This document shows, piece by piece, positions 46,881 through 60,293 of a stretch of 64,000 bases of DNA. Numbering within the stretch: the first letter of the stretch is position 1; every line of letters starts with the position of its first letter. The notes beneath the pieces were generated by a model that was not told the DNA's origin, did no database searches, and saw only the letters and a list, made by a program, of their open reading frames with translations. The stretch is from Chamaea fasciata (taxonomy: Eukaryota > Chordata > Aves > Passeriformes > Sylviidae), in contig JARCOQ010000002.1 of the NCBI GenBank assembly GCA_029207755.1, forward strand, positions 60,657,576 through 60,721,575. Direction: 5' to 3'. The position numbers and the translations under genes are program-made.

Positions 46881-49800
46881 ATGGAAAAACATTGTCTTGA
46901 GAAGGTCTGAAGTATATCTCTGTCACTCAGCTTCTAAGCACCTGCTTGATCCACTGAAGTCCTTATCATCCCAAAAGTGATGCCTACTCTGATATAATCA
47001 GAGAAAAAGTTATTTATATTATTCTTCTCTGTGAGTCAACATACTTGGTGTTTAGTGAACTGAGTGCTTGCTTTTCAGTAAAGGTAGTGTCTAAACCATG
47101 ATACCAAAGGAGATGGCCTGAGTACACTTTGTCTTCTATGCCTACAGGAATAAAATATCCTTTAGTACCAGCAAATGACCTTTGATGACAGTGATTCATT
47201 TTGGTTCATGTATCTCCATGAGTCATCTTTATTTTGTTATCGTAGAATTTTAAACATGTCTTGTCCTGTACAATTCATCAGAGAATATCCTGAATGTTTC
47301 CTTTTCCAGCACACGCTTAAATCAGTTTAAGTCTTCTTTTGTCTTTGGTAGGCCTTAGAGGGAGCCCTGGGAAACCATGCTTTGAAAAATCCCATTGACC
47401 GCTCAGCTACTATATGCAATTGGGTTTCTTTGTCTTACTGCGACAACAAAGAAATTAATTTTTCAATGGTATTTGTGCAATAAGTATACATGCATTGACA
47501 ATTTAAGCATGAAATCGTATTGGGTCATTGTCAGTGACAGGGACAAGACATAAAGCTTTTTCATAGCATTAAGTTTTAAAGAAAATGATGCCAATAAAAG
47601 TGGAAAAGGAGAAAAGATAATTTTCCCAACTGCCTGAAAGAATATTTATAAATTCTGGTCCAACACTTAGAGGGAAAAGAAGTCAAGTGAGTTAACAATA
47701 TTCAAATTATAATTATATTTTCTACTGGACAAAAATAATTTGTTTTAATTTTGCATCAGAAAAACCCAAAATAATCAAAATTAAGCCATGTAAAATAAAA
47801 ATCTATTTACTCTAAAGTTTCACCAAATTTAGTGCAAGTATAATAATTAGCCTGTTTTGTTACAACATTCATGAAAAATGGAATCTAGTGTTTTCTTCTA
47901 CATGTCTTTTTATCACAAATTTTTTAAAAGTGCTTGGTAGTTACAGACTTATAAAATGAAACACTTCAAAACCTATCTATTCATTCTTGTGTCTGCATTA
48001 CACTTGCTAGATTTTAAGTCATGTTAAAATGCTGTAGCCTGATTTTCAGATACAAACTCAACATCATTAGTGAAATCTGAAGTTCTGTTTTTCTTTGATG
48101 CATACAGATTTCAAAATATTAATTTGCTGAACAGATATTTAAGATGTTTTAATTCTCTTATATAATATAAACCATAGTACCACTTTGACTTGCTTCTGGT
48201 CCAAAATATAATTTTCTATCAGAACTTTTTGTTGTCTATTATATGGGTTGATTTTGTTGTCTATTATATGGGTATGCTGTTCCATCTGCCATAAAGCTTT
48301 TTAATTTTTGTGGTGAATAAATATCTCCATTCCTAAAAACAAGAGATATATGTCTAATTTATTAATCTTTACCTTCCAGAACTTGGACTGCATCAAATCT
48401 TTATCTGTTACACAGATGAACTCACAGTCCATCTCTGCTTCTGACAGTCATTTAAACATTGCAATCACTTTACTTGCAACTTCTTTCTTCATACTTGCAG
48501 TGCTTTTGAAATCTGTCCTCTTGAATGGCAGACACGAACTTTGTTGGTCTAAATTTAGTATCTGAGACTATGGGATGTCAAGGTTTGTGTTTGTTCTATT
48601 GGTCATTGGAAAACAGTAAAAGTTCATCATTTAGTCCTTGTCACTGTGATCAATCTGGCCTTTCTAGAATCACTGGATTCTAGATAGGTAGAGATCTCAC
48701 ACAGAAAGTGCATAGCTATTCTTTATCACTTGTATTTCATCAATGTAAAATTTTATTTTTATGTCTTCCCAGTCTACTATGCTATCCAGGTATTTCCATA
48801 CCAATGACTTCTTACTTACTGTTGACTTTGTTGTTGATGATTTGTTATTTTCTTACAAATAACTGTTGACTTAGAGTAAGGCAATAGTTGATTATGACAT
48901 GACACCAATATATGATTTAAATATTTTGATGATAGACTATTTGGAATGACCTTCTGAGATTTGTCTGATGCCTGTTCTTTAATCCGTTTAATTTACATTA
49001 CATGAAGTTTTGTCAATCAAATTTATTTATATAATACATACTTTTTATCAAGTTAAATGCCCTGCAAATAAAAAGGTGTACTACATGAGTGATATCTAAA
49101 TTCACTTTAAATATCAAAGCAAACAGAACTTAATTCACATTGATTAGGTGATGTTTGCTTCACTTAATTCCTTGCTTAGTCCAATTTCAGTCATTCTATT
49201 ATTTATTATCAATAATTTATAGACAGTACCTTTCAACTCAGCATCTCTCCTATTACTTATATATGAATTTTAATGGTGTAGCAAAAGAACAACAAAAAAG
49301 GGAAACACTAAGGGTAGGTTGGAGTGTAAGAGTAGGAGCTACAAGTCCTAAGTGTTATTCCTTCTTTGACTGATTCTGTGACTGAGAGGTCATTCAGTCT
49401 TTCTTATTTATAAATAAACAATTTAAATAAATAAACAACTTTTCTGCATTCAAAGCTTATTCACATTTAACTTACATCTGTATGGTATTTACACCTACTG
49501 TGAATGAGGGTATTAGTGTTCAGAGGAGTACATTCAGAAGGACTGGTGTTCACTGTTAATTAGTTGTATACCATGCCAAATGGACAATAAACCAACACAG
49601 GAGTATAGGAAAATAAAGGATATTTACTCTCCATGAAGAATAAACTATCATAGGATTGGGGAAGGAAGCAGAAACAGTGAATAAAGACATTTTTTGTCCA
49701 TAAACAGCATTCATTACAAGTTTACTTCTTTTCTGAAGAAAGCCTATCAGCTTTCCCAAAGTTTGATAGAGAATGAAAAACTTTCATAAACTTGACTAAA

Positions 49801-51009
49801 ATAAATGTTTTTGAATTAAGACATTTTACAGTTAAATGAATGTGGTTTTCTAAATTTTGAACACTTTCATTTGTTATTAAATATAAAACAAAAATAAATA
49901 TTAATTTTTTTAATGAGTAAATAATTTCTAAGAGAAAAAAATTGAATAGGTGGAATTAGAAAGAAAAGTAAGATTAGTTTTTCCAAGTTAAAAATATTCC
50001 ATCATTTTATAAAACAATAAAAAACCCTCCAAAGTAGAAAAATTAAGTATTTTTGTTTGCTAGATCTGTGTTTTTCATGAGAAAAGTGTCTTGACTTGAT
50101 ACACCAAGAAAGAAAATGCATCTTAGAAAATCTTTGGTAGACTCTCAATTATTTTAAAATAAATTTTCATTGTATTGGTAAGGATTTTTACTGAAGTGGA
50201 AACAAAACAAACACACTGCTTCAAATGGTTAGTAAAAAAAATAAAAATAAAAGTTACATGATGCATGGAAAACTGCATGATTGGTATTATTGACAGAGGT
50301 TGAAAAACATACTGGTGGAGAAAAGTTAATGAGTATCAAGGATATGATAAATATTGTTCTGAGACATGTGGTGAGAAAAACAAAACCAGATTCAATACAT
50401 ATTGTTTTAAAAACTATATACCTTTAATAAGAGATTTAAATTATAGCATCATAATTGTATAAGTCTTTAGAATATCCTACAAAAAGCCTTAGGTTTTCAA
50501 AAGAAATTTGGGAAAAATAGGTAAAAAAAAGGAAATGTGAGTATTTCTAAATAGTAAAATCTGTCATGGTGACCCAGATGCACTAATACTGCCCAAAAAT
50601 ATTTAACTAGAGATGATCAGAAATGCATGCACTTGAAGTAACTCTATTTTTTTTAAGTAAACATTAAAAATAACTGAGCATTGAAAAAATTTAATTTTCT
50701 AATGATTTAAACAGACTTTTGAAATATCATCTTTTAATTCAGCATAATGGCATTGTGAGATATAGATGTGAGAGCATAACAAAGTATTAATTGTATTTTG
50801 TGTTGTTTTAGAAGTTCCTCTGACTGGCTTTTTTATTATGTTTTCTCAATTGCTTTATGTTTCAAGAGAAGCTCAACATTGTAACAATTGAAATTGAATT
50901 CTTTTCCTACTTGACTACATCTAAAAATTGTGAAGAATTTTCTTGGTAGATGTAACATATACACCTTTCACTTTCTGAGGGATTTTATAATTATATGTCT
51001 TTGGGTAGT
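46881..51009. other. AT-rich stretch, nothing recognised
   Basis: Holds a 25-bp tandem duplication at 48227-48273. No credible gene; open frames are at most about 72 codons. Confidence 0.45.
48227..48273. repeat. 25-bp tandem duplication
   Basis: TTTTGTTGTCTATTATATGG occurs at 48227 and again at 48252. Two copies, the second incomplete by about 3 bp. Confidence 0.88.
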
Positions 51010-51549
51010 TGTAGTGGTTTGAAAGCAAAACAAATGAGAGGCTCCAAGTCAGAGTTACAATTTAATAGGAAGAAAGAAAAGAAAGTAAAATAAAATAGAT
51101 GCAATAATACAAAAGACCACTGACAGAGTCAGAATGCAACCTGAGCAGAGTGATGGAAGCAGTCCAGATGAGGTAGTCTTCTTGAAGCAGTGATCCTGTA
51201 GAAAGGTCTGGTAGCTCTGGTCCTCTGGGAATCCAGTGGGTAAGGGCCTCCCATACTGCCCCAAACTCCAGATTATATCCAGGTGAGAATGCTTGGTTTC
51301 TCCCCCCGGGCAGAGCGTCTCACAATGGGATGATGAGTCATGCAGGGGGTCCTTGATGGCCCATTAAACAGAGATAGCTCCCAGAGGGAGTCATCTATGA
51401 GTCATGGGCAAGGCATCTGATGGGCCATTAACAGAAGATAATGGCCCAGAGGGAGGGGGTCTGGGAAAACACTGACCCACCTGGATTCAACAGTCCATGG
51501 AGATGGTGATAGGATACTTTGTGCACATCCTATACTACAACCCAGGACA
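51010..51549 (-). mobile_element. Solo LTR (540 bp) with 5-bp target duplication GTAGT
   Basis: Runs from TGTAGTGGTTTGAAAGC to ACTACAACCCAGGACA. GTAGT lies directly before (51005-51009) and after (51550-51554). I recognise the body (AAAAGACCACTGACAGAGTC, TCCTGTAGAAAGGTCTGG, repeated ATGGCCCATTAA and GGCCATTAA blocks) as a common songbird ERV LTR, usually read in the other direction, hence minus. ATTAAA on the minus strand near 51060 is a possible poly(A) signal. An internal tandem duplication (GGGCCATTA/GGCCCATTA units near 51357 and 51421) is visible. Confidence 0.88.
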
Positions 51550-51554
51550 GTAGT

Positions 51555-53219
51555 GAAGCTCACAAATTAACCTTCTAAAGTAAACAATCAAATCTTCAGT
51601 TCTCATGTGTCTCTTCTGAATGATGGTACCATGAGTTCACATAGATTTGATCAGCTTTCAGTAAAATTCACTTAGACCTGTTAGTGAAGGTCAGTTAGTG
51701 TTAGACATTACGTGTGAGTCACAGGCATTACATGAAAAATATATATATTTTTTAGGGCTTCAACAGTTCAAATGTCATTTCCCTTCTATCTGTAACAAGT
51801 CTTCAGTCAAATATTAGTATTTCATTTTCTCTGTGTTGTGCTCTTCTCTGAGTGGGAACTGTGAATTCTCCTTGGCCTCTTCCATAAAGAGATTGCCGTG
51901 ATGAGTTAAACTGCAAGATTTTCCATTCATGCCAAGCATGCCCACACTCCCTCAAGCCTGCAGAGTTACAGGTTTGGGTCTGCTATGAGGACTCTAGCTG
52001 AAGATGGAAGTAAGGAGTTTGGGAAAGGGAAGGAACAGTAATTATTGAAGTCCTTTTGCTGCTCTTGATGGTTTTATATTATTAGGGTGAAAAAGAACAC
52101 TAAAATAAAGACCCTTGTCCCTATTAGGTTTTAATCCAAAGTGGTGTTGGGATTTGTTGTTGGGTTTTAGTTTTCTCCCTTTTCTGGGTTATATTAGTAC
52201 AAATTTTTGAACTATATAAAAATTTGGGATGAGGTTAATATTTGTCTAGAGAACCATTTCCTCAATCTGTAAAAAAAAAAAAAAAAAAAAAAAAAGAAAA
52301 AAAAAGAGAAGGGACACACATCATTTTGACAATATGTGAATACCTTTTTCATGTAACCCCTAGTAAAAATTACTGGGAAATTCTCTCCTATTTTATACTA
52401 AAATCCCAAGTTATCATTCCTGTTAGTCATTTCATTAGTCCCACTTCTAATGCAATCATTATGGATTTCTTAAAAAAAAACCCCAACAAACTACTTTAGC
52501 AAACATGTCATCATCATGCCACAAGGATCCAGACAAATTCTGTTGTTGTCTGTGGAATTCTTTATAGTGAAAAACTTCCTGCTTGCCATTTGTTTTCTGA
52601 AAAAAAGCTCTGAGATCAAAATATCAGAGTTTAAATCTACCACAGTTTGATTAAGGTTTTTTTTCTCTTTCCTTCCATTTTGCTGCCATGCTCAAAACAC
52701 AAAAGTTTGGAGCTCTCTTTGACCTGAATATAAATAACAAAGATCACTGACCTGTAGTCTTCTCTTCTCCCTTTATCAACATTAATGGAAAGCGGGGGAG
52801 AGAAAGGGAAAATGAATGCTGTTAGCTATTATCTTTACAAATGACTTGCTAGCCTTTTATTTGTCTTCTTATGCTTCAAACACTCAAAGGATATTTTCAG
52901 AATTTCACTAGATAGAGGTTCAATTCTGAGATGACTTGACAAGCTGCATCTTCCTTAAGAGATTTTGACATGATATTAAGCCATAGTTACAAGCCAATAC
53001 TTGAATGTGGAGCCCTGGGGAAATCTTTCCAAAGTGGAACACAACATTTACAGCAGGAGGCAGGTGTCTGCACCACTGAAGCAAACAACAATATGATATA
53101 TTTAGTATCGAAAATGGAAGCAAAACTACAGTCTCTTTACCACTGGGGAAAATGGAAGAGGTTGAATGAGAAAAAACCATCCTTTTCAGCTCTGGAGAAT
53201 TTTAATTTACTGACAGAAT
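51555..53219. other. AT-rich stretch with a 25-A run
   Basis: The A run is at 52271-52295, with A-rich continuation to about 52306. Otherwise nothing recognised. Confidence 0.45.
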
Positions 53220-53224
53220 GAAAT

Positions 53225-53580
53225 ATAGTCTCATCGCGGCAGGTGCAGCAAGTGCCAGGTGCTGTTCACAATATTGTCTTTGAATTTATGTGTTTTCGAA
53301 ACACTGAGAGGATGTGAAGCAGCTGCAATGGCCATGTGGAGAGAAAGCAAAGAGCTTTTAATTAGCAATAAGAGGGCTGTTAATTTCTTTTAGGAGCCGA
53401 CTTTGCTTTGCACTCATATCAGAACCTCAGCAGGAACTCTGTGCAGCCCTAAACACACAAAGAAATCAAGTAAGCCATGTGCTACAGCAGATTTAAAGCA
53501 GAAGTGAAATAAGGCTCTGGCTGTCAGCTAAAGAAATTCTTGGCAATTCCGATTTTCAAACTGAGAAATGAGATTCATAG
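53225..53580. promoter_or_regulatory. Candidate conserved non-coding element
   Basis: Non-repetitive, moderate GC, without low-complexity tracts. It contains a TAATTA core at 53359-53364 and another TTAATTT near 53380, with several CAGC/CAGCTG-like boxes (AGCAGCTGCAATGG near 53318). This texture is seen in deeply conserved enhancers, but I have no alignment, so this is a guess. Confidence 0.2.
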
Positions 53581-54429
53581 ATGGGGGACTGCACAAAGAT
53601 TTTAAAATTTCAGTGCAATTGCTAACCCAAGTGGTGCATAATAAAACACTCAGAGATCACAGTAAAAAATATATATCAGTTCTACTATGGGATTCCTTCC
53701 GAAACCTAACATAGTAGTTGTTTGAACTGAAATAAATGCTGGAAACCAAATACTTAGATAAATCAGAATCTGAGAAGTGTTACATGAGACTACATCTGAG
53801 ATACAAAATCACTGGCACAAAACCCAACTTTGACTTGGATGAAGAATTTAAGGTTTTTGAAGCCTGACACCCAGTAGTGCCAAGGTCCAGTCTCTCTGGA
53901 AAACATACAGATGACTTTGTTTTAGAGAAAGCCAGAACTTGCACTGGTTTCAATTCTGTCAACCTCAAAAAGAAAATGAAATATTCTTTTTTTACACTAT
54001 ATCCTCTATTTTTATGCTAAGAGTACTAGTGTGGCAATCACAGCTTTTCATCATTTAAGAGACATCAGTGATCTACTCATCTGTAATTTAGGGATTTTCT
54101 CAAATGAGTTTGAAAGATTTGAAATCTGAAGAGCTATTTCTTCTCCTACTGAGATAAATGTTAAAATTTTTCACTGTGTTATTGACTGATAGGGAAAATG
54201 AGTTATCAATGTCTAAACTCCTTGAGGTGAGTTGAGACTTTTTCTGTAAGTTTTCTGGTTTGTAAATCCTAGTATACTCAATAGTTTCTAGTTAATATCC
54301 AAGAAAATACAGAACCACTTACTATATATAGGAGATGTCTCCTTAGTATTTTCTTCGGATGCTATTTTAAAATGAGATTTATTTATATGTTAACCTTTAT
54401 GTTGCATTAAAGATTACTGAGGTGAAGAA

Positions 54430-54590
54430 AGTTAAACATGTTCATGAATCTTTACAGAGCAGGGAATTTTATATTAAATTCATGCAAATAAGGAGGCTAT
54501 AATAGGTCAGGACTACAGTTTTTAATTTAATCTTTCATTATGCAGCGTAAATTAACATTATTAATTTATGGGGACACAAAAAAATTAAAT
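54430..54590. promoter_or_regulatory. Candidate conserved element with POU octamer
   Basis: A perfect ATGCAAAT octamer at 54482-54489 is surrounded by TTAAATT, TTTAATTTAATC and ATTATTAATTTATG. Octamer plus homeodomain-type cores in a short span is suggestive only. Confidence 0.2.
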
Positions 54591-55019
54591 GGAAGACGAC
54601 TGATTGTGTGTCTTATCCCCAAAGACAACCTTTCATGATAAAACAAGACTCACTCTATTTTGTCAAGTCAAATGTCCACCTATCTTCATGTTCTTATCTA
54701 GTATATAGTAGTAAAGTGCTATTTAGATTTAGTTTAACTTTGTAATATTAGAAAATAATAAGCCATTCCATGTCTTGATTTTACACTTGTTTCAAATACA
54801 TAGAAGGATAAATGAATCAGGGTCAATTAGGTGGCTTCCTTGTGTAATGTAACAAATGTGGAGTTTTTCATTAGTCAAATTGAAAAGAGGGATACAACAT
54901 TACTGCTAAATATTGTTGTGCTGTTATGAGATGGTATACAAAATATTATATATTAATAACAGAACAAATGAATTAGAGATTAAACACTGTCCATGTGGGA
55001 AAACTCAATTTATTATGCC

Positions 55020-55255
55020 TACTGCTGCCAGTCCTCTGCCTGTTTTGAGAAGTAGAATTCCTGTGTAGAGATAACACACTCTCACAGCCATGCTTGAGCT
55101 TCCCTGGTCGCTAGGATGAGCTGAGCCTAACTGATCCGGTGTGTTCCCCTGTGTCTCTACAGCACAGCATTTTCAGTGAGGTAAGGAAATAAATCTGCGC
55201 TTTGCCTTTCAGCAGTGGTTTGGTGGTTGCCTTTGGTTACCTGTGTTGATTCACA
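55020..55255 (+). repeat. Probable LTR 3' fragment (R-U5)
   Basis: GC-richer than its flanks, with TAACTGATCCGGTGTGTTCC, CACAGCATTTTCAGTGAGGT and an AATAAA at 55188-55193, followed by a T/G-rich tail. I recall this order from avian ERV LTRs. No 5' part or target duplication was found. It could also be another repeat type. Confidence 0.4.
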
Positions 55256-56349
55256 CACCTATTCATGTGTGGGTAAGACTTGAGAATACACAGCAACCAT
55301 GTCCTACTTTTTTTTTTTAATTTTAACCGTATTTGAGCTAAAGTATGCATAAAACAGTAGGGCTTATTTTTACAAAAATCAGTGTGTTGTATATTGCTAT
55401 TTTTATCTATTTTTCTGTCTTTTTTCTCTTTTTTTCCCCAAATGGCTGAGAACAATCCAGTCATTTATTTATATCCAAATACATACAGAGATGGAAATTT
55501 ATGCTAAGTGCTTTTGATTATGTACTTGTTTAGAAATCAGAGAAATAACATTCTCAGTGGCAACACACTAATTCAAAACTGATTTTCAGTGTTCCAGACC
55601 AATCATTTCCACTTCTGTCTCATTTCTCCATATTAAAATCCTCCCTTGACTCACTTCTTCAGGCTGATCTTGCTAAATGGATCACTGTAATGGTTTAACA
55701 TCTGCTAATGTTTTCAACATGTGGTCACATGATTATGATTCATCTTCTAATATGAGTGTTGCTGTCTGTTATGAGGAAATCACGCTCTGGCTGGTGAAGG
55801 AAGTCACATCTTTGCTTCTTTAGGTGAACCACCTCTAGTATGAAAGTATAGGTCAACAATTTTGGTAGGAATAGGAAGTTTGGTAATGAAACAAACATTT
55901 TCATGTCCCTCATCTTGCAGCACATCCCTTCCTGTCCAATTTATATTTGACAAAAATGCTTATGACATAGCATCTCAGAATGTACCCTCAACTCTACTCT
56001 CATAAACTGATAAAAGTAATAAAAGAAAAACTTTATCACTTTAAAATATTTTTCATATTTCTTGTGCTTCTTTGTTTAACAAGGACTTGCATTTACCAGA
56101 ACCCATGAAACATGACCAAAGTGAGATCCTTCAACAGTTGTCAGTGTCTCTAAGCTCTTTTAAGAAGGTGGAGACTGCCAAAATTAGCATTTTCAACTAT
56201 TTGAGACGTTTGTTTCTAAGCATACAACTTATTATTGTACTCATTGAATAGGAGGAATTCTTAGATATGAAGCATGGGGAGTTATTCAGTCAAGGTAGGT
56301 CTATCATTACCTTATGATTTTGCATTTGGTTCATGGATTGCTTATTTTT

Positions 56350-56920
56350 AACCCAGAAACAATTTACATGACACGGTGATTCTCTCTGCATTCATTCACT
56401 GACAGCCAGACAAGAGCAGGCAGCCCAGCTTGCATGCTTTGTTACTCAGCCTGACTGCAAAAGAACACTTGTGTTCGCCAAGTGACTGCTGCAGTTCTTT
56501 TTTTCCACTTCAGAAATGCAAGAGGAGTGTAGTCACCTCAGGCTCCATTTAGTCAGTAGAAGGATGGCCAAGGGAGATGGTGCAAGTGTGTGGCGATTAC
56601 TGCTTCTACATCTGATATGTGGTCACCCACTGATTTAATGGAAACTGTACGCAACCCTGAATGCAACAGCTTGTCCTAGTGAAGCAGTTGCATAAATATT
56701 AATGTGATTTCTAAGCCATAATCCATATACATTTTTTAAAATTAAATGTCTATACTCCGTGTGTGCTGATGCTGAAATACATTCATTATATGGTTAGCTG
56801 CTGAAATTCTATTGTAATTCTCTGTGGCTCGGTTAATTTCAGAAATTTCAGCTCAAGCTGCAGTAATCTAAGGCAGAAGTGAAATTCAGGCCAGAGAATT
56901 CTTAGTGAATGGTAAAATAT
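56350..56920. promoter_or_regulatory. Candidate conserved non-coding element
   Basis: A 570-bp, repeat-free, balanced-composition block inside AT-rich DNA. Motif-like strings include TTGCATAAATATTAATGTGA, TTTCAGAAATTTCAGCTC and AAGCTGCAGTAATCTAAGG (a bicoid-type TAATC). Only texture supports it. Confidence 0.22.
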
Positions 56921-57530
56921 CATGTACTGTTCACTTTGCAATTAACACATCTTTCTTTGAGCTGGAAGATATAATTTGGCCATGACTCTGTGGACAGAAA
57001 TCACTGACCTATTAAATAGTGTGAGATGAACTGGAACCACTTGTTCTTGTTTTGTTTCTAAGCTGTGTTCTCTGGGATTTATGCCTGTAGAACCATGAAC
57101 CTTTGTTTAATTCAGTGTTCTGGCATCTTCATATGTTGATTTCTGTTTTTAAGCTACATTTCGACAGAATTAGTGTTAAAGATTCCCTTGGAGACTGGAA
57201 AGGGAAAGTAAGAAATTAATTCCTTCAGGCTATGGGGGAACTGTGCTGTTCTTTCTTGTCTTTCTTTGCTTAACATATCCTTAGTATGCCTTTGAGTGTG
57301 AGTTTGTAAACATTATACTTAACCTGGATCCTAATATGATATATTAATTATTTAGAAGTAAATATTGCTATTATGAAGAAAAGTGAAGAGAGTCTGTAAC
57401 CTACTGTGGTAGGAGCAATAGTTTATGGTTTTGGGAATAATAGTGCTAATCATTTGTGCTGAAGCATGCAAAAATTAAATCAAACCTTAGATACAGATGC
57501 AGAATGCCTAAAGGGTGAAGGACCCAGATC

Positions 57531-57536
<6 letters not shown>

Positions 57537-57568
<32 letters not shown>
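57537..57568. repeat. Uninterrupted 32-A homopolymer
   Basis: No retroposon body recognised to its left, so it is not clearly a retroposed tail. Confidence 0.9.
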
Positions 57569-57570
<2 letters not shown>

Positions 57571-58479
57571 TTTTTAAATGCTACTGCTTCCTCTTCATTC
57601 CACACCCACTTGTATTTGTATCACAGGTCTTTCTAGAGCTTTCAGCAAAATTAGCCAAAACCACCCACTGTAGTGCTGTAAAGATAAATATAGCTCAAGT
57701 CACAGCAGTCCAAAGAGACTGGTAGCTGGCAGTTGGTGTAGCTGAGAGAAGTAATATAAAGACAGTTTACAAACAGCTCTTAATCATGTCATAGTCTGCA
57801 TCATAATACACCAAAGCATTAGATATCTTCTTGTGGGTCATCCAGAAAGAACTGGAAGTCCAACTTAAAGGAACTGAAGGGAGAGAATTTAATTTTTAAT
57901 TTGCTTAATAGATCCATGATGCTTTTGGTCCATGGGTCTTGTGCTGCATATAGTTTGCAAGTGAGTGCTGTTTCTATCTTCTATTGCTTTTTTGGCCAGG
58001 AATGGGAGGAGCTTTCCCTCACATGGGATGCTGGCTAAACCAACTTTCCAGCTTTGGAAGACAGTGAACTAGCCAGGGCTTCAATAGTAATTAAAAGGTA
58101 AAACTGAACAGAAGTATTTGCCTTTTTCCCCATGTACTAGGTGCTGCCATCTTTTTACCTATTGTCTCTTTCCACTTTTGTTTCAGAGGATGACACAATC
58201 TAATTTATTTCATCCATCATATAATGAACATGACATAGTCTTCCATCAGTCTGTTACAGTCATTCTGGCCTTAAAGTTAATAGCTAATGCAAACTAATTT
58301 GGAAGAATGATTAAAGGGGTATGAACCTTTCACTTCAAGGCTGGTGAACTGAGATCCAATGGAAAATGATAGTATTTTCTGAGAGACCATAAATGTGTCA
58401 TCTCAGGCATCTCAGTCCCAAAACATGTTAATTTCTTTGACATCCATTGACACTGCTGATGTGGGGAAAAATAGAGACT

Positions 58480-58640
58480 AAATTGATCAAATATGGAGAA
58501 TGGGCTAATCAGCAGTTAGTTTTAGCATTTAATGCTGGTAGGAAAATGTAATTAATGAATATTGCTAGGCATTTTTTCATGCATACAAAAATTAGCGATA
58601 TGAGAGAGTAATTGAAAATATTTTCAAAGTAGAAAAGTTG
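58480..58640. promoter_or_regulatory. Candidate conserved element with clustered TAAT cores
   Basis: It carries GGGCTAATCAGCAGTTAG, GCATTTAATGCTGGTAGG and ATGTAATTAATGAATATTGC within 100 bp, that is, several homeodomain-like cores in non-repetitive sequence. Speculative. Confidence 0.2.
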
Positions 58641-59118
58641 CTCATGCAGCCTAAAGCCCTGCAGTCCCCCAAAAGGTGCAATTTTAACGTGTCCTTACTA
58701 GAATTGACTTCTGTGCCACTTCTGTTTATCTCTTTCTGTAATAGTCTGCTTCATTATCTGAATTAGTACTTCCATACCAATGTTATGTTTCAGTATAAAA
58801 TATATCTTAGGGTCTAAAGAGATAAGGAGTATGAGAGAAATAACTATCCTTCTGGTTTCATTTTTTTTCTTTTCACCTGGCTTCCCAAAATCCTTGGGAT
58901 TTTGCCTATCCCCAAAGACAAGCCTCTAGTCTGAGAAATGTAAAAGTATCTTCAAAGGATGTCTGTGCAGCATTTCTGATTGATACAAAAATATTTCAGG
59001 TAACATAACCAACAAAGACTTTGATAAGCTTTCCTCAAAGCAAAGTCCTTCAATAGATCAACCTTTTCGTGTCCTTGCCTTTACCCTGGTCTTTTGATTC
59101 CTTGATTGATTTGATAGA

Positions 59119-59168
59119 GAGATGGATTGATGGATGGATGGATGGATGGATGGATGGATGGATGGATG

Positions 59169-59212
<44 letters not shown>

Positions 59213-59213
59213 T
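59119..59213. repeat. Compound tetranucleotide microsatellite (GGAT)n(GATA)n
   Basis: About ten to eleven GGAT/GATG units run into about eleven GATA units. The sharp switch from one motif to the other suggests a point mutation followed by expansion. Confidence 0.95.
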
Positions 59214-60288
59214 TTTCCTAAATCAAACTTGTCTCAAAATTAGGTACAAATCCTCCAACCAGCTTTCCAGCTTTCAAAAGGGAAGCCTTTTTTACAGCAG
59301 CAGAAGACCACTGAAGTCACTGGGCATTACCCCAGTTTGTAACCAACAAGGGATTGGATGTTTTAGGATTACCTTTTTAAGAAACATCCTCAGTTTCTAG
59401 AAGTTATCTAGGTGCTAAATAATGTTTACTAAATGAAATAATCTATTCAAATATTGCTCTAATCTGAAAAGCTCTCTTGTGAACTATAAAATACTTGTGT
59501 ATCTAATCTTCTCCTCCTTGTGAAAATTAAAAGTCCAAGCTGTATAAAAAGGATGTCTCTCCATCAGTGTTGTCATATGTAAAATTGGATTCCAAGTCTG
59601 TAAAGGAATAAATTAAAGATGTTAATATTTGTTAGCATGTAAGGCCTATTGCTAATTTAAGAATTCAGTACTCTTAATTCAGCAACTTTCATAAACTAGT
59701 AATTTAACCAACTACTGTAAATCATTTGAGCTAGAGAAACTGATGATACAATAAATAGACTAGATCTCAGTGGTAAATATCTAACCTGACAATGGTACAT
59801 GTGTGAGTCAGTTTTGCACGTTTCTTGGAAACATCCTCAGATGGTATTGAGCTCCAGATTAGCTAACCTGGATGTACACATAAGTAGATAAATTCAGGTC
59901 ATCACACTCAAGGGAAAATTCAATTTACCCTGAAGGGCCAGTCAAGTCAGGCAATGGTATAGCTCCATTCAGCTGCTTGAGCAGCTGACAGACTGTGTGC
60001 ACCTTTTGGGTTGACCACTGCTGTTCCCATCCACCAAATCAAAAAAGACCCATGTCTTCTGTGCAACATGTATCACATCTCCAAGTCTTATTCAGAATTT
60101 AGAACACCATAAAACATAATAAATGATACTGGACACCTGAGTTTAAGCAAATTAGTTTAAATTTTTTGAATTATCAGTTGAATCACTGCTCATACTACTT
60201 TGACTGCCCTGTTTAGGAATCATCACAGAATGTAAGACTTAAATTGGGATATTTACACCTAAATGCTTCATTAAGTTTCTGGAGGCTG

Positions 60289-60293
<5 letters not shown>

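Noticed and set aside
47014..47199. 61-codon minus-strand frame with protein-like composition
   Set aside because: No family recognised and no convincing splice signals. It lies directly beyond a CR1 and may be part of the same decayed repeat.
59119..59213. Possible CRISPR-like array
   Set aside because: Tetranucleotide repeats without spacers, in a eukaryotic sequence; it is a microsatellite.
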